From Rhodoblastus sp963804045 (GTDB lineage Bacteria; Pseudomonadota; Alphaproteobacteria; Rhizobiales; Beijerinckiaceae), in contig CAWDOR010000009.1 in assembly GCA_963804045.1 (NCBI GenBank), positions 140,007 to 204,006 of the forward strand: a stretch of DNA of 64,000 nt, written 5' to 3'. Each line of letters opens with the position of its first letter. Position 1 is the stretch's first letter. The notes beneath the pieces are model-generated. The model did not search any database. It was not told the DNA's origin and was given only the letters and a program-made list of their open reading frames with translations. A program made the translations under genes and the position numbers. Below, piece after piece: positions 27,224 through 36,670 of the stretch.

Positions 27224-28194
27224 ACGGCGTTTCCAGTCAGGAAATCGTCGGCGACGATATGGTTCTGCCCTTCGCGGTCGAACCTTTGGACATGCGCGGC
27301 CGCATCGCCCGTCTCGGACCTGCGCTCGATAAAATACTGACCCGCCACGCCTATCCTCCGGCGGTGGCGCGGCTGCTCGGCGAGGCGGCGGCGCTTTGTG
27401 TGCTGCTCGGCACAACGCTGAAGGGCGAAGGCCGTTTCCAGCTCCAGACCCGCACCGATGGCGCGGTCGATCTGCTGGTGGTGGATTTCGACGCGCCGGA
27501 CCGGTTGCGCGCCTTCGCCCGCTTCGACGCCGAAAAACTGGCCGCCGTGCCCGACAGCGCCGCCTTGCTCGGCAAGGGTCATCTGGCCTTCACCATCGAA
27601 CAAGGCCAGGACTCCGCCCGCTATCAGGGCGTGGCCCCGGTCGAGGCCGGCGCGTTGGAACAGGCGGCGTTGAGCTATTTCACCCAGTCCGAGCAAATTC
27701 CCTCTTTCGTTCGCCTGGCGGTCGGCCAGGTCGTGACGCCCCAGGGGACGCAATGGCGCGCCGGCGGCTTGCTGGCGCAATTTCTGCCGCATTCCCCGGA
27801 ACGCCGCCGCATGGCGGATTTTCACCCCGGCGATGCGCCGGACGGCCATGATGTCCAGCAATTCTCCGAGGACGACGCCTGGCTGGAGGCCAAATTGCTG
27901 GCGGCGACCGTCGAGGACCATGAATTGCTTGACCCCGGCCTGAGCAGCGCCGATCTCGCCTGGCGGCTGTTCAACGAGCGCGGCGTCAAGGTTTTCGCCG
28001 TCCATCCGGTGCGCGAGGCCTGCCGCTGCTCCGACGCCCGCGTCGAGGACATGCTGCGCCGCTTCACCCCCGAGGAGCGCGCCAACATGGTCGGGGCCGA
28101 CGGCAAGATCGGCGTCACCTGCGAATTCTGTTCGACCCGGCGCGACTACGACCCCAAGGATTTCGATAACGATAGGGCAACTTTTTCTTCCTAG
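27220..28194 (+). CDS. hslO: Redox-regulated chaperone Hsp33
   Basis: A 324-residue cytosolic holdase that is activated by oxidation. The N-terminal substrate-binding domain includes LCVLLGTTLKGEGRFQLQT near 65, and the C-terminal zinc site has the canonical CxC (ACRCSDARVE) and CxxC (CEFCSTR) cysteines. Start and stop overlap with argF (ATGA). Placement behind argF is common in Hyphomicrobiales. Confidence 0.95.
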   Translation: MNGVSSQEIVGDDMVLPFAVEPLDMRGRIARLGPALDKILTRHAYPPAVARLLGEAAALCVLLGTTLKGEGRFQLQTRTDGAVDLLVVDFDAPDRLRAFARFDAEKLAAVPDSAALLGKGHLAFTIEQGQDSARYQGVAPVEAGALEQAALSYFTQSEQIPSFVRLAVGQVVTPQGTQWRAGGLLAQFLPHSPERRRMADFHPGDAPDGHDVQQFSEDDAWLEAKLLAATVEDHELLDPGLSSADLAWRLFNERGVKVFAVHPVREACRCSDARVEDMLRRFTPEERANMVGADGKIGVTCEFCSTRRDYDPKDFDNDRATFSS

Positions 28195-28321
28195 CCGCGT
28201 TGAAGCTGAAGGCGGTTTTGCGAAATTGCCAAGCTTGCGCGGAAGGCGCAGAATAGAGCGTCAAGGTGGTTTCGCCATCGACGGCGGAACGTATCCCCTC
28301 GACGGTGCATAGGAGGAAAAA

Positions 28322-28618
28322 ATGCTGCGCAAATTGACGATCGCGGTGGCTGCGACCGCGCTTCTGGCCTTTCCCGTCGAGGCGCTGGCTGGTCCGCACG
28401 GCCATGGCGGCGGCGGCCATGGCGGCGGCTTCCACGGCGGCGGTTTCCATGGCGGCGGCGGTTTCCATGGCGGCGGCGGTTTCCACGGCGGCCATGGCGG
28501 CTGGCATGGCGGCGGCGGTCGCGGACGGTTCTACAACGGCCGTTGGTGGGGCTATGGCATTGGCCCGTGCTGGCGCTGGAATCCCTTCTTCGGCAATTGG
28601 GTCTGGATCTGCGGCTGA
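28322..28618 (+). CDS. Small secreted Gly/His-rich protein
   Basis: A 98-residue protein with a signal peptide (cleavage near ALAGP). A low-complexity middle (about residues 24-66) is built of HGGG, FHGGG and GGFHGG units. The C-terminus has an aromatic, Cys-containing block (GPCWRWNPFFGNWVWICG). GGAGGAAAAA before ATG 28322 is an excellent ribosome-binding site. Function is unknown; clustered His residues could bind Ni, Cu or Zn, and two C-terminal Cys could pair. Related His/Gly-rich proteins occur in Hyphomicrobiales. The repeats make replication slippage likely. Confidence 0.8.
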   Translation: MLRKLTIAVAATALLAFPVEALAGPHGHGGGGHGGGFHGGGFHGGGGFHGGGGFHGGHGGWHGGGGRGRFYNGRWWGYGIGPCWRWNPFFGNWVWICG

Positions 28619-28658
28619 TCCCGTCCGAACGGCGGCGCGCGGTTTCCCGCGCGCCGGC

Positions 28659-29018
28659 TCAGCCCTGATATTCCGCCCAGCACATTGGCGTCTCGAAGAC
28701 TTTTACCGAGGCCAACTGCGCCAGGGCAGGCTTGACGCGCCTGAAAATCCACAGGGCGATATTTTCTGCGGTCGGATTTTCCAGCCCTTCGATTTCGTTG
28801 AGCAGGTGGTGGTCGAGTTGGGCCAGCACAGGCTGGAACACGGCTTCGACATCGAAAAAATCGACGACAAAGCCGGTGTGCGGATCGACCTCGCCGGCGA
28901 TGCGCAATTCGACGCGATAGGAATGGCCATGCAGCCGGCGGCACCTGTGGGTTTCCGGCACATGGGGCAAATGATGCGCGGCCTCGAAAGTGAAGGCCTG
29001 GGTGATGCTGATCGACAT
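28659..29018 (-). CDS. queD: 6-carboxytetrahydropterin synthase
   Basis: A 119-residue PTPS-family enzyme that turns dihydroneopterin triphosphate into 6-carboxytetrahydropterin for queuosine/7-deazaguanine synthesis. Zinc-binding His residues are seen in FEAAHHLPH and LHGHSYRVEL, and the downstream catalytic region in LDHHLLNEIEGLENPTAENI. Start at ATG 29018 gives the family length. The queuosine genes queC/E/F are not in the window. Confidence 0.92.
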   Translation of the reverse strand: MSISITQAFTFEAAHHLPHVPETHRCRRLHGHSYRVELRIAGEVDPHTGFVVDFFDVEAVFQPVLAQLDHHLLNEIEGLENPTAENIALWIFRRVKPALAQLASVKVFETPMCWAEYQG

Positions 29019-29068
29019 GGCCGGCGTCTTAGACCATCGGCCCCAAAAGAGGAAGTCCGGCCCCGGCC

Positions 29069-29374
29069 TTATTCCGCCGCCTGCTGGGCGTAGATCTGAG
29101 CGAGCGTCGCCCGCGCGGGGGCGGAATGGGCGAGTTCGGGTGATTGGCAGAGGTCGTGGGCTGCCGCCAGCCAACCATTCTGGAACAGAACAAGCGCCTG
29201 CGCGGCGGCGGCGGGAAGGGGCTGAGGGTTCTGCACGGATGGGCCTTTCGCGAAATCGAGGCTAAGTTTCCTCTTCAGTCGTCGCAGGCGAGCCTTGCGC
29301 CAGACTTGAACGGCCGGCGGCGCGGACGCAGTTGAGGAGTCCAGCCTGGCGGGCTCGCTCTTGCCGCGCGTCAT
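29069..29374 (-). CDS. Hypothetical protein
   Basis: A 101-residue frame beginning MTRGKSEPARLD with a basic N-terminal half (VWRKARLRRLKRKLSLDFAK) and a helical Ala-rich C-terminal half (AQALVLFQNGWLAAAHDLCQ) that resembles a single TPR hairpin. AAGAGAG precedes the ATG. I do not recognise the family. It fills the gap between queD and a divergent membrane-protein gene, which supports it being real, but it could be spurious. Confidence 0.4.
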   Translation of the reverse strand: MTRGKSEPARLDSSTASAPPAVQVWRKARLRRLKRKLSLDFAKGPSVQNPQPLPAAAAQALVLFQNGWLAAAHDLCQSPELAHSAPARATLAQIYAQQAAE

Positions 29375-29433
29375 GCTCTCTTAACCGCCTGGGACGATTA
29401 TATCGGCCGATTGAAGCTTGGGAAGTTTTGTCC

Positions 29434-29883
29434 ATGTCAGATTTGCCCGAACCTAACAGGGCGCCAGCGCGGAGCGATGACCTGTCGACCCAGCGCCTTT
29501 GGGCGCTGATCGTCTGGGGCTGCTTTCTCGGCAATTTTCTGACCGGATTCACCGGCCTGATCGGCGTCATCCTCGCCTATGTGAAACGTCCGAAACTCAA
29601 AGGCACGATCTACGCATCGCATATGGTCTCGGCCATTCGCACTTTCTGGATCGGCCTCGGCGCCGTGCTCGGGGGCCTGCTGGGGCCTTTCTGGATGTTT
29701 CTGGCGGCCACGACGCCGCACGGTTCGCCGACGCCCGCTGTTCCCGCCTTTATGATCGTACTGGCGCTCGGCTGCGTCGTCCTGTTCCTCGGCGGTTTCG
29801 TTTGGATCCTGTTTCGCGCCATTCGCGGCTTTGTCCGCGCGTTGGAGCAAAAGCCCATCGACGACCCCTACGGCTGGATTTGA
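29434..29883 (+). CDS. DUF4870-like membrane protein
   Basis: A 149-residue protein with a short hydrophilic N-terminus and three to four hydrophobic helices at about residues 23-45, 66-90 and 103-130. It contains AYVKRPKLKGTIYASHMVSA between helices one and two. A polar (K/R)..KGT.YASH pattern followed by TFWIGL is typical of the DUF4870 or TIGR-type small membrane proteins of unknown function. GGAAG lies just before ATG 29434. It converges with the reductase gene at 29938. Confidence 0.72.
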   Translation: MSDLPEPNRAPARSDDLSTQRLWALIVWGCFLGNFLTGFTGLIGVILAYVKRPKLKGTIYASHMVSAIRTFWIGLGAVLGGLLGPFWMFLAATTPHGSPTPAVPAFMIVLALGCVVLFLGGFVWILFRAIRGFVRALEQKPIDDPYGWI

Positions 29884-29937
29884 GCGCGACGGGCGGTCCG
29901 TCTCGGCAAAACGCGCCAGATCATTCGAAAGCCCAAG

Positions 29938-30684
29938 TCACTCAAAAGCGACGTCGCGGCGGCGCCCCAGAAGATGTTCGCCGCCGTCGAGCGGAAGGAT
30001 CATGCCCGGGAGATCGGGGTGATCGAGAACGAAATCCATCAGCGCGCAAATATCTTCGGGCGGCAGAGCCTTGCCGGTCGGGATCTTTTGCGCATCCTCG
30101 ACGAAACGCGCTTCGCTCTGCGGTCCCGAGGGGAACATCAACCCCGGCAGCAGCCCGAACATGCGCAGCTCCGGCCGCGCCGCCTTGATCCAGATTTCCG
30201 TCAGGCTCAGCAGCCCGGCCTTGCCCAGCGTGTAGGAGTAATAATCGGGATTGGGGTTCAGCAGTTTCTGGTCGAGAATGTTGAAAATTGTGAGTTTCTG
30301 TTCCGGCGCCTTGGCGCGCGAAGCGGTTTCGACGATCAGAAAGGGCGCGAAAGTGTGGACCAACAGGCTTTCGGCGAGGAAATCCGCTTCGCCGGCGCCG
30401 GGAAAATCATGGCGGAAGGTCGAGGCGTTGTTGACGATGACGTCAGGAACGCCAAATGGCCCGGCCATCTCGGCGCAAAAGGCCTCGATCGCCGGACGCT
30501 CGCAGAAATCGGCGATGAGAATTTCGATTCTCGCGCCCTTTTCGCGCAAGTCCGCGACCAGGGCGTCCACGGTTTTTCGCGGCCGGCGCAGGTGGAGAAG
30601 CAGGGCGTAGTCTTTTTGCGCGTAAAACCGCGCCAATGGCGCCGCCAATCGGCTGGAGGCACCAGTGATCAGCGCGGCTTTCAC
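29938..30684 (-). CDS. Short-chain dehydrogenase, FolM-like pteridine reductase candidate
   Basis: A 248-residue SDR with N-terminal ALITGASSRLAAPLARFYAQ, the NNAS motif in DVIVNNASTFRHD and the catalytic Tyr-Lys in YYSYTLGKAGLL. It starts with GTG 30684, whose last bases overlap the stop of folB (GTGA). The tight coupling to dihydroneopterin aldolase suggests a role in pterin metabolism like FolM (dihydromonapterin reductase), but this is inference from context; the TGxxxGxG loop is altered to TGASSRLA, as seen in pteridine reductase-like SDRs. Confidence 0.8.
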   Translation of the reverse strand: MKAALITGASSRLAAPLARFYAQKDYALLLHLRRPRKTVDALVADLREKGARIEILIADFCERPAIEAFCAEMAGPFGVPDVIVNNASTFRHDFPGAGEADFLAESLLVHTFAPFLIVETASRAKAPEQKLTIFNILDQKLLNPNPDYYSYTLGKAGLLSLTEIWIKAARPELRMFGLLPGLMFPSGPQSEARFVEDAQKIPTGKALPPEDICALMDFVLDHPDLPGMILPLDGGEHLLGRRRDVAFE

Positions 30685-31079
30685 GCCGCCGCGCTCCAGC
30701 GCGCGCGGGTGCGGAACAGGTCTATGCCGGCGCCGCGGCTTTCGTTGTAAATGTCGGGCTTGCGAACCGAGACCTGGCAGGCGAGGACGCGGCTGTCGAT
30801 GAAACAGGCGTCGGTGACCCGGTCGGCGACGGTTTCCAGAAGATCGATATGGCCTTCCTTCTCCAGCGCCAGAATCTGGTTGCGCACCCGATCGTAATCG
30901 ATGATCGGCATCTGGTCGGCGCGAGCGGTGGACAGCGGCGCATAGAGCCGCACCGAGACCATCAGCCGGGTCGGACGCTCGGGATGGCGCTCCCAGGGAT
31001 GCAGTCCGCAGGAAATATTCACGCAGACGTCGTCGAGCGCCAGAACAATATGGTCTTCGCCGGAGAACAGCTCTTTCAT
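30681..31079 (-). CDS. folB: Dihydroneopterin aldolase
   Basis: A 132-residue enzyme of folate synthesis that splits dihydroneopterin into hydroxymethyl-dihydropterin and glycolaldehyde. It carries IVLALDDVCVNISCGLHPWE, the family's hydroxyl-binding start, YDRVRNQILAL and LLETVADRVTDACF. ATG 31079 fits GAAGGTG better than the adjacent ATG 31082. Translationally coupled to the downstream reductase. Confidence 0.9.
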   Translation of the reverse strand: MKELFSGEDHIVLALDDVCVNISCGLHPWERHPERPTRLMVSVRLYAPLSTARADQMPIIDYDRVRNQILALEKEGHIDLLETVADRVTDACFIDSRVLACQVSVRKPDIYNESRGAGIDLFRTRARWSAAA

Positions 31080-31132
31080 CATGCACCTTCGCAAACCTGG
31101 AGCCGTCTCATAATGCCGCTTGGCCGGCGAGG

Positions 31133-31171
31133 CAAAACAAAAACGCCGCCGGGCTCTGGGGGCCGGCGGCG
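31133..31171 (-). terminator. Rho-independent terminator of the cytochrome c gene
   Basis: A GC-rich stem (CGCCGCCGG arm and its complement, 31144-31171) is followed on the minus strand by a T-rich run, 25 bp after the cytochrome c stop. It separates that gene from folB. Confidence 0.85.
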
Positions 31172-31193
31172 CAACTTGGCGTGAAGGGGCGGC

Positions 31194-31607
31194 TTATTCG
31201 CCCTTTTTGGCGCCAGAACTGTCGAACTGGCCGATATAGGCGATGACGTCGGCTATGTCCTTCTCGCTGTTGAGGCCCGCGAAGGTCATATAGGTCTTGG
31301 GCACGTCATGCTGCGGCTGGCGCAGATAGGATTCCAGCGTCGGAATGTCCCAGACCTTGCCGGAATGCTTGTTGGCTTCGGAATAATTATAGCCGCTGAT
31401 CGAACCGGCGGGCCGGCCAATGAGGCCATTCAGCACCGGTCCGTAGAAATTGGTGGCGCCGCGACCGATGTGGTGGCACTGGCGGCACACATGGAAGATT
31501 TTTTCGCCGGCGACGGGGTCGCCGACGATCGCGTCGGCGGCCTGGGCCGCGCCGGCGCCCAAGCCGGCGAGCAGCGCGGCGGAAATTAGGATGGTTTTGC
31601 CGTTCAT
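31194..31607 (-). CDS. Class I cytochrome c, periplasmic
   Basis: A 137-residue exported monohaem cytochrome. Signal peptide ends near AQAADA; the haem site is CRQCH near residue 41, and the axial Met lies in KTYMTFAGLNSEKD near residue 106. Overall length and the GPVLNGLIGRPAGS block match cytochrome c2/c550-type carriers. It could accept electrons from a periplasmic dehydrogenase. It is monocistronic, next to the kinase and FIST genes. Confidence 0.9.
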   Translation of the reverse strand: MNGKTILISAALLAGLGAGAAQAADAIVGDPVAGEKIFHVCRQCHHIGRGATNFYGPVLNGLIGRPAGSISGYNYSEANKHSGKVWDIPTLESYLRQPQHDVPKTYMTFAGLNSEKDIADVIAYIGQFDSSGAKKGE

Positions 31608-31819
31608 GGCCTGTTTGCTCCGCTAGAACTGTTCGGCTTGACCCAAGTCAGGATGAATAAAGTCAAGCGCGATCACGACCCAATCGGCCTTTTCTATTGA
31701 GCGAAAAGTTTCGACGGGAAATGACACAGCGCAATTAAATCACCGAGCGCCGGGCATTTCCCCCCTCAATAAGTCCTATTTCCATTTTTGCGAGGCGCGC
31801 GCCCGGCCGCCAGAGGGAT

Positions 31820-33148
31820 TCACGTCAGCAGAAATGACAGCAGCGAGCGCAGTTCCGCGGGGCGCACCGGCTTGCGCAGCATCTCCAGCCCGGCGGCGCG
31901 CACTTCCTCCTCGGATTTGACGGAATGGTCGGCGGTGACGATCAGCGCCGGCACGTCGAAACCCAGCGCCCCGCGCACTTGCCTGACCGCCTGGGTGCCG
32001 CGCTCGTCATTGTTGAGATGCAGATCGGCGATGACAATATGCGGCGCGGTTGGCAGCGCGGCCAGCCGCTCCAGCGCCTCGGAGCCCGAGGACGAAGCGG
32101 CGACGTCGCAGCCCCAGCGCTCCAGCAGCAGCACCATGGCCTCGCTCACCGAAGGCTCGTTCTCGATCAGCAGCACCTTGGCGCCCGCCACGGGGCTGTG
32201 GAACAGCCGCAGCAGCGGCAGCGGCGCCGGCAGGTTTTTCGTGGCGGGCTCGGCCAGCGGCAGGCGCACTGAAAAGGTCGAGCCGCGCCCGAGATTGGAG
32301 GCCAGCCGCACCGGATGATCGAGCGCCTGGGCGAAGCGGCGGACGATGGCCAGCCCCAGGCCAAAGCCGGTTTCGCCGGGAATATCGCTATGGGCGCGCT
32401 TGAACTCCTGGAAAATCGCCTCGCGCTTGGCCTCGGGAATGCCCGGCCCGGTGTCGCAGACCTGGACCAGCACCCGGTCGCCGCGTTTGCGGGCGCCGAT
32501 CAGCACGCCGCCATGGGCGGTGTAGCGCAGCGCATTGGCCAGAAGATTCTGCAAAATGCGCCTGAGCATCGACGGATCGGAGTTCACATAAAGCTTGGAG
32601 GGAAAAATTTTCAGCTTGAGCCCGCGTTTTCGGGCGAAATAGGAAAAATCCTTTTCCAGCGGCTCCAGCACTTCGTTCAGTTCGAAAATGCGCAGGTCCG
32701 GCTTCATCACCCCGGCGTCCAGTTTAGACAGGTCGAGCAGGGTGCGGATCAGGTCTTCGAGCGTCACCAGACAGCGATCGACCTGTTCGACCAGCACGCC
32801 CGCCTCGGGCGCGCCGGGATTTTCGCCCAGCGCCGACAGCGCGAGCCGCGCCGCGTTGAGCGGCTGCAGCAGATCGTGGCCGACCGAGGTGACAAAGGTG
32901 GTTTTCAACGAGCTGGCGGCCTCGGCCTGCCGCTTGGCCTTTTCCAGCGAGCGCATGGCCTGCTGCAGTTCCTGCGTCCGGCGGCGCACCTGATGATCGA
33001 GCGCTATGGCGGTCTCGAACAACGAGAAGGCGTTGAACTGGCTGTCCACCGACCTTTCGACGCGCGACATCAGCGCGCCGTTGATTTTCTGCAATTTGGC
33101 GATCTGGCGTTTGAGATCGGCGATCTCATCGACCTCGGCCAGCGTCAT
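31820..33148 (-). CDS. Hybrid sensor histidine kinase with receiver domain
   Basis: A 442-residue soluble kinase with no TM segment. A coiled coil (residues 10-80) leads to the phosphoacceptor H91 in SVGHDLLQPLNAARL. Next come an HATPase domain (N box LLANALRYTAHGG, G boxes DTGPGIPE and TGFGLGLAIVRRF) and a C-terminal receiver with the phospho-Asp in IVIADLHLNND near 385. The HDLLQPLNAARL H-box is that of ErcS'/NahK-type kinases, often linked to alcohol oxidation or biofilm control. Its ATG overlaps the stop of the FIST gene, so the two form one sensor unit; FIST probably supplies the ligand input. No response regulator gene is beside it. Confidence 0.9.
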   Translation of the reverse strand: MTLAEVDEIADLKRQIAKLQKINGALMSRVERSVDSQFNAFSLFETAIALDHQVRRRTQELQQAMRSLEKAKRQAEAASSLKTTFVTSVGHDLLQPLNAARLALSALGENPGAPEAGVLVEQVDRCLVTLEDLIRTLLDLSKLDAGVMKPDLRIFELNEVLEPLEKDFSYFARKRGLKLKIFPSKLYVNSDPSMLRRILQNLLANALRYTAHGGVLIGARKRGDRVLVQVCDTGPGIPEAKREAIFQEFKRAHSDIPGETGFGLGLAIVRRFAQALDHPVRLASNLGRGSTFSVRLPLAEPATKNLPAPLPLLRLFHSPVAGAKVLLIENEPSVSEAMVLLLERWGCDVAASSSGSEALERLAALPTAPHIVIADLHLNNDERGTQAVRQVRGALGFDVPALIVTADHSVKSEEEVRAAGLEMLRKPVRPAELRSLLSFLLT

Positions 33149-34356
33149 GGCGCCTTGTCCCCCTTGGCCCCGCGAAAGCCCAAGGCTATGCCGGTAAAAG
33201 TCTGGTTGACATGCATGGAGCGATATTGCTCGCCATAAGTGTTGAAACCGATCACCTTGCGGTTGCGATAAAGGTCCGACAGGCGATGCGCGATCTGCCG
33301 CCTCTCGGCGTCGAGCCGGCGCAGCACGCAGTCGAAGCCGATATGCAGCGATACCGCGCCCAAATCCTCTTCGAGCCGGTCGAACAGCGCCAGTGTGCTT
33401 TCGTAGGGATCGCGCGGCTTGGCGACGGTCAGCACCAGCCCCTCGTCAATGGCGCAGAAGAAAGTCAGGGAGCCATCGGGATTCACCCGGCCGATCGAGC
33501 GCGCGTAATATTGGCCGCCGACCCCGACCAGCACCGGATGCGAGGCGAAAGAGCTGGGATCGAGGCTGCTTTCGACAATGCCGATATTGCGCGCATATTC
33601 CCTGGCCGCCGGCTCGGCGTTGAGTTCGCGCACCATGCGCCGCTCGGTATCGACTTCCGTCACCACCATTTTCTGCTCGGTGGGCTCGAAATAATCGCAT
33701 TTGAACGGCGCGAACGGCAGATCGGTGTGGAACAGCAGCAGCAGCGCGGCGTCGCTATGGATGCGCCCCTCGGCGAAAAGCCAGGTCTTGTCGAAATTCA
33801 GTCCGTCGCCGGCGGAGCCGCCAACCACGGGGATTTCGTCCAGCGCCGAATAAAGCGCCGAGATCACCGCCTCCTCGCGTCGGCACAGACCGTCGATCAG
33901 CAGCAGGCCGAAGCAATGTTCCGGCTCGATGGCGGGATCGCTGGCCATCAGCGCGTCGCGGGCCTCGACAAAGGCGGCGCGCCCGGCCTCGACGGAAAAA
34001 TTCGAGAGATCCTCGACCATGCGCGGCACAAGCGCGAAATTTTCGCGCAAAAACCCCAGCGCCACCACCGAATGCGAGGTCCAGCCGGCAAGCGTCAGTT
34101 CGCCTGCCGTGGTGCAGCCGAAAATCGCCACGCCCGGCAGCAGCGCGTCGATTTCCCTCGCGAAAGCCGCCGCGTCATAGGAGGCGCAGACGAAACAGAC
34201 CAGCCCGGCCAGGGCCTCGCGCGGCGCCTCGCCGGCGGCGAGCTGGCTCGCCACGGCCTTGGCGATCTCCCGCGCCGCCTGTTCCGCCCCGCTGGCGCCG
34301 CTGGACGCGATGATGACGCCCTCGCTGCGTTCGGCCTGGATGTCGCCCTTCAGCAA
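33145..34356 (-). CDS. FIST-domain sensor protein
   Basis: A 403-residue cytosolic protein with FIST_N (about residues 10-215, with CASYDAAAFAREIDALLPGV and GCTTAGELT) and FIST_C (about 220-380, with PVLVGVGGQYYARSIG and GFDCVLRRL). It ends in NTYGEQYRSMHVNQTF. FIST domains are thought to bind small ligands such as amino acids and pass the signal to kinases. The likely start is TTG 34356 after GAGAGGAG; the ATG at 34360 region is out of frame and hits a stop. Divergent from the NosR-like gene by about 165 bp and coupled to the kinase. Confidence 0.88.
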   Translation of the reverse strand: MLKGDIQAERSEGVIIASSGASGAEQAAREIAKAVASQLAAGEAPREALAGLVCFVCASYDAAAFAREIDALLPGVAIFGCTTAGELTLAGWTSHSVVALGFLRENFALVPRMVEDLSNFSVEAGRAAFVEARDALMASDPAIEPEHCFGLLLIDGLCRREEAVISALYSALDEIPVVGGSAGDGLNFDKTWLFAEGRIHSDAALLLLFHTDLPFAPFKCDYFEPTEQKMVVTEVDTERRMVRELNAEPAAREYARNIGIVESSLDPSSFASHPVLVGVGGQYYARSIGRVNPDGSLTFFCAIDEGLVLTVAKPRDPYESTLALFDRLEEDLGAVSLHIGFDCVLRRLDAERRQIAHRLSDLYRNRKVIGFNTYGEQYRSMHVNQTFTGIALGFRGAKGDKAP

Positions 34357-34521
34357 GGCATGCTCCTCTCTCCCTTGGGCCGAAAATGCCGGTTGCGCAT
34401 CCCGCCCCTCCCTTTGCTTTTTCTTGGCTTCTCGATGGCGTCGAGGCGGCTGCGCGCAATAGGGAAAAAGTACTATAGGCGATGCTTTTCGCCTCGCACA
34501 AGCTGTTTGCGGGAGAGAAAC

Positions 34522-36670
34522 ATGCCAGTAAAGGCTTTGCGCGGCCTCGACGCCGTGCGGTTTGTCGTGTGCGCCTGCATCGCGGCTTTCTGCGTTTTCG
34601 GACTGTTGGAGACCGCGCGGGCCTCGACGCTGGACCGCGCCGCCATGGAGGCGCTGTTCCCCAAGCCCTATTCCGTCGGCGACCGCGACCCGGCGCTGCC
34701 GGTCTGGCCGATTTTCAAACAGAGCTATAATGGCGAGGAACTCGCCGCCTATGCCTTCGAATCCGTCGATTTCGAGCCGATCCCCGGATTTTCCGGCACG
34801 CCGGTCAATCTTCTGGTGGCGGTGCGGCCCAGCGGCGCCTTCCTGAGCGTGCGGGTGCTGTCGCAGCACGAGCCGGTCTTTGTCGATGGCCTCGGCCCGG
34901 AGCCGCTCAAGGAATTCGTCCAGCAATATGAGGGGCTGTCGCTGCGCCAGTCGATCAAGATCGTCCCGCCCGGCGCGCAGACCACGCATAACCGCAACGG
35001 CGTGGCGGCGGAAGTCGATGGCGTCGCCAAGGCCACCGCCTCGGTGCGCATCATCAACGAAACCATCGTCAATTCCGCCTTGCAGGTCGCCCGCGCCCGG
35101 CTCGGCTTTTCCAAGGGGCGCGATCCCAATCGCGCCGCCAAGGTGAAGCCAAATGTGTTCGAGTCCCTGACATTCGCGCAAATGCTGGAGCGCGGGCTGA
35201 TCCGCCATCTGCGCCTGAGCAACGCCGAGGCCGAAGCGGCCTTCAAGGGCGGAGAGGCCGAGGGGCTCGACCCCGCAGGCGTGAAAGACCCCGGCGGCGT
35301 TTTCGCCGATCTCTATATCGCCGAAGTCGATGTGCCCCTGGTCGGAAAAAATCTGCTCGGCGAGCTCAATTGGCGCAAATTGATGGGCCAACTCGACGGC
35401 GCCCCGGCGATGATGGTGATTTCAGCGGGGCGCTGGACCTTCATGCCCGAGAGCTTCGTGCCCGGCGCCACGCCAGAATCTGATCGGCCTCGGACAGGCC
35501 GAGGCGCCGGTGGCCTGGCGCGATTTCGTCTGGCGCGACCGGCTCGATCTGCCCACCCCCGGCCTCGCTCTGGACAAGGCCGATGTCGCGGTGCTGCGCA
35601 TTGCGCCGGAAGCCGCTTTCGACCCGGCCAGCCCCTCGCAATTCTTCATCCGCGTCATCAGGGAAAAGGGCCAGCTCTTTCCGGAAAAATTCACCCGGGA
35701 TTTCAAGCTCGACTACGGCCTGCCGAAAGAGCTTTTCGACTTGCCGCCGGAGGACGCCGGGCTGGGGCTCGGCTCGATATGGGCGAGCCGGGCGCGCGAC
35801 ATCTCCATTCTCTCCGCCGGCCTGATCGTGCTGGCCTTCGCTCTGGCGCGGCAGAAATTTCTGACCCGCTCGGCGCGCGCCTTCAAGATTTTTCGCCTCG
35901 CCTATCTGGCTTTCACTCTGGCGTTCGTCGGCTGGATCGCCCAGGCGCAGCTCTCCATTGTCTGGCTGTTCGGACTGATCAAGGCGATCAAGGGCGAGGG
36001 AACATTTGTGTTCTTCCTCTGGGACCCGCCAACGTTGATGGTGACGGTTTTCGGCGTCGTCGCCTTGTTCATTTGGGGGCGCGGAACCTTTTGCGGCTGG
36101 CTCTGCCCCTTTGGCGCGTTGCAGGAATTCGTCGGCGAGATCGCGCGTGTCTTGCGCTTGCGGCAATTCGCTTTGCCGCAGCGTTATGAGCGCCTGTCGC
36201 GCGTTCCAAAATTTCTCGTGCTCGCGGCGATCCTGCTGACGGCGCTGTTCTTCTCGGGACAGGCGGAAAAAGTCGCGGAAGTCGAGCCGTTCAAAACCTC
36301 GATCACGCTGATCTTCCTGCGCTCCGCGCCTTTCGTGCTCTATACCCTGGCGCTGCTGATCCTTGGCGCCTTCCATTACAAATTCTTCTGCCGCTATCTC
36401 TGCCCGCTCGGCGCGAGTTTTTCGGCGCTGAGTTTCGTACGGCGCTGGGCCTGGATTCCGCGCCGCAACGAATGCGGAACGCCCTGCCAGATGTGCCGGG
36501 TCAAATGCCGCTATGGCGCCATCGAGCGCGGCGGCGCGATCGTCTATGCCGAATGTTTTCAATGCATGGACTGCGTCGTGATCCATGACGATCCCAAACA
36601 ATGCGTGCCGCTGGTGCTCCAGGCGAAAAAGGCCCGGCGGGCGCAAAAACAGATGGAGGCGGCGGAATGA
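34522..36670 (+). pseudogene. NosR/NirI-family flavo-iron-sulfur membrane protein, frameshifted
   Basis: The N-terminal signal/TM segment (VVCACIAAFCVFGLL) is followed by an FMN-binding domain with DGVAKATASVRIINETI, where the position normally holding the flavinylated Thr is Ser174. The frame then shifts near 35473 (one extra or two missing bases). After the shift come about five TM helices, cluster motifs CGWLCPFGALQEF and CRYLCPLGASFSA, and a ferredoxin end with CGTPCQMCRVKC and CFQCMDCV. NosR proteins move electrons across the membrane to N2O reductase or other periplasmic partners. No nosZ, nirS or nosDFY is here, so its partner is unknown. The stop overlaps the start of the ApbE-like gene. 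Confidence 0.87.

Noticed and set aside
33211..34521. N-terminal extension of the NosR-like frame by over 430 codons
   Set aside because: This part is antisense to the FIST gene and the protein has a signal/TM segment beginning at the ATG 34522, which has its own ribosome-binding site.
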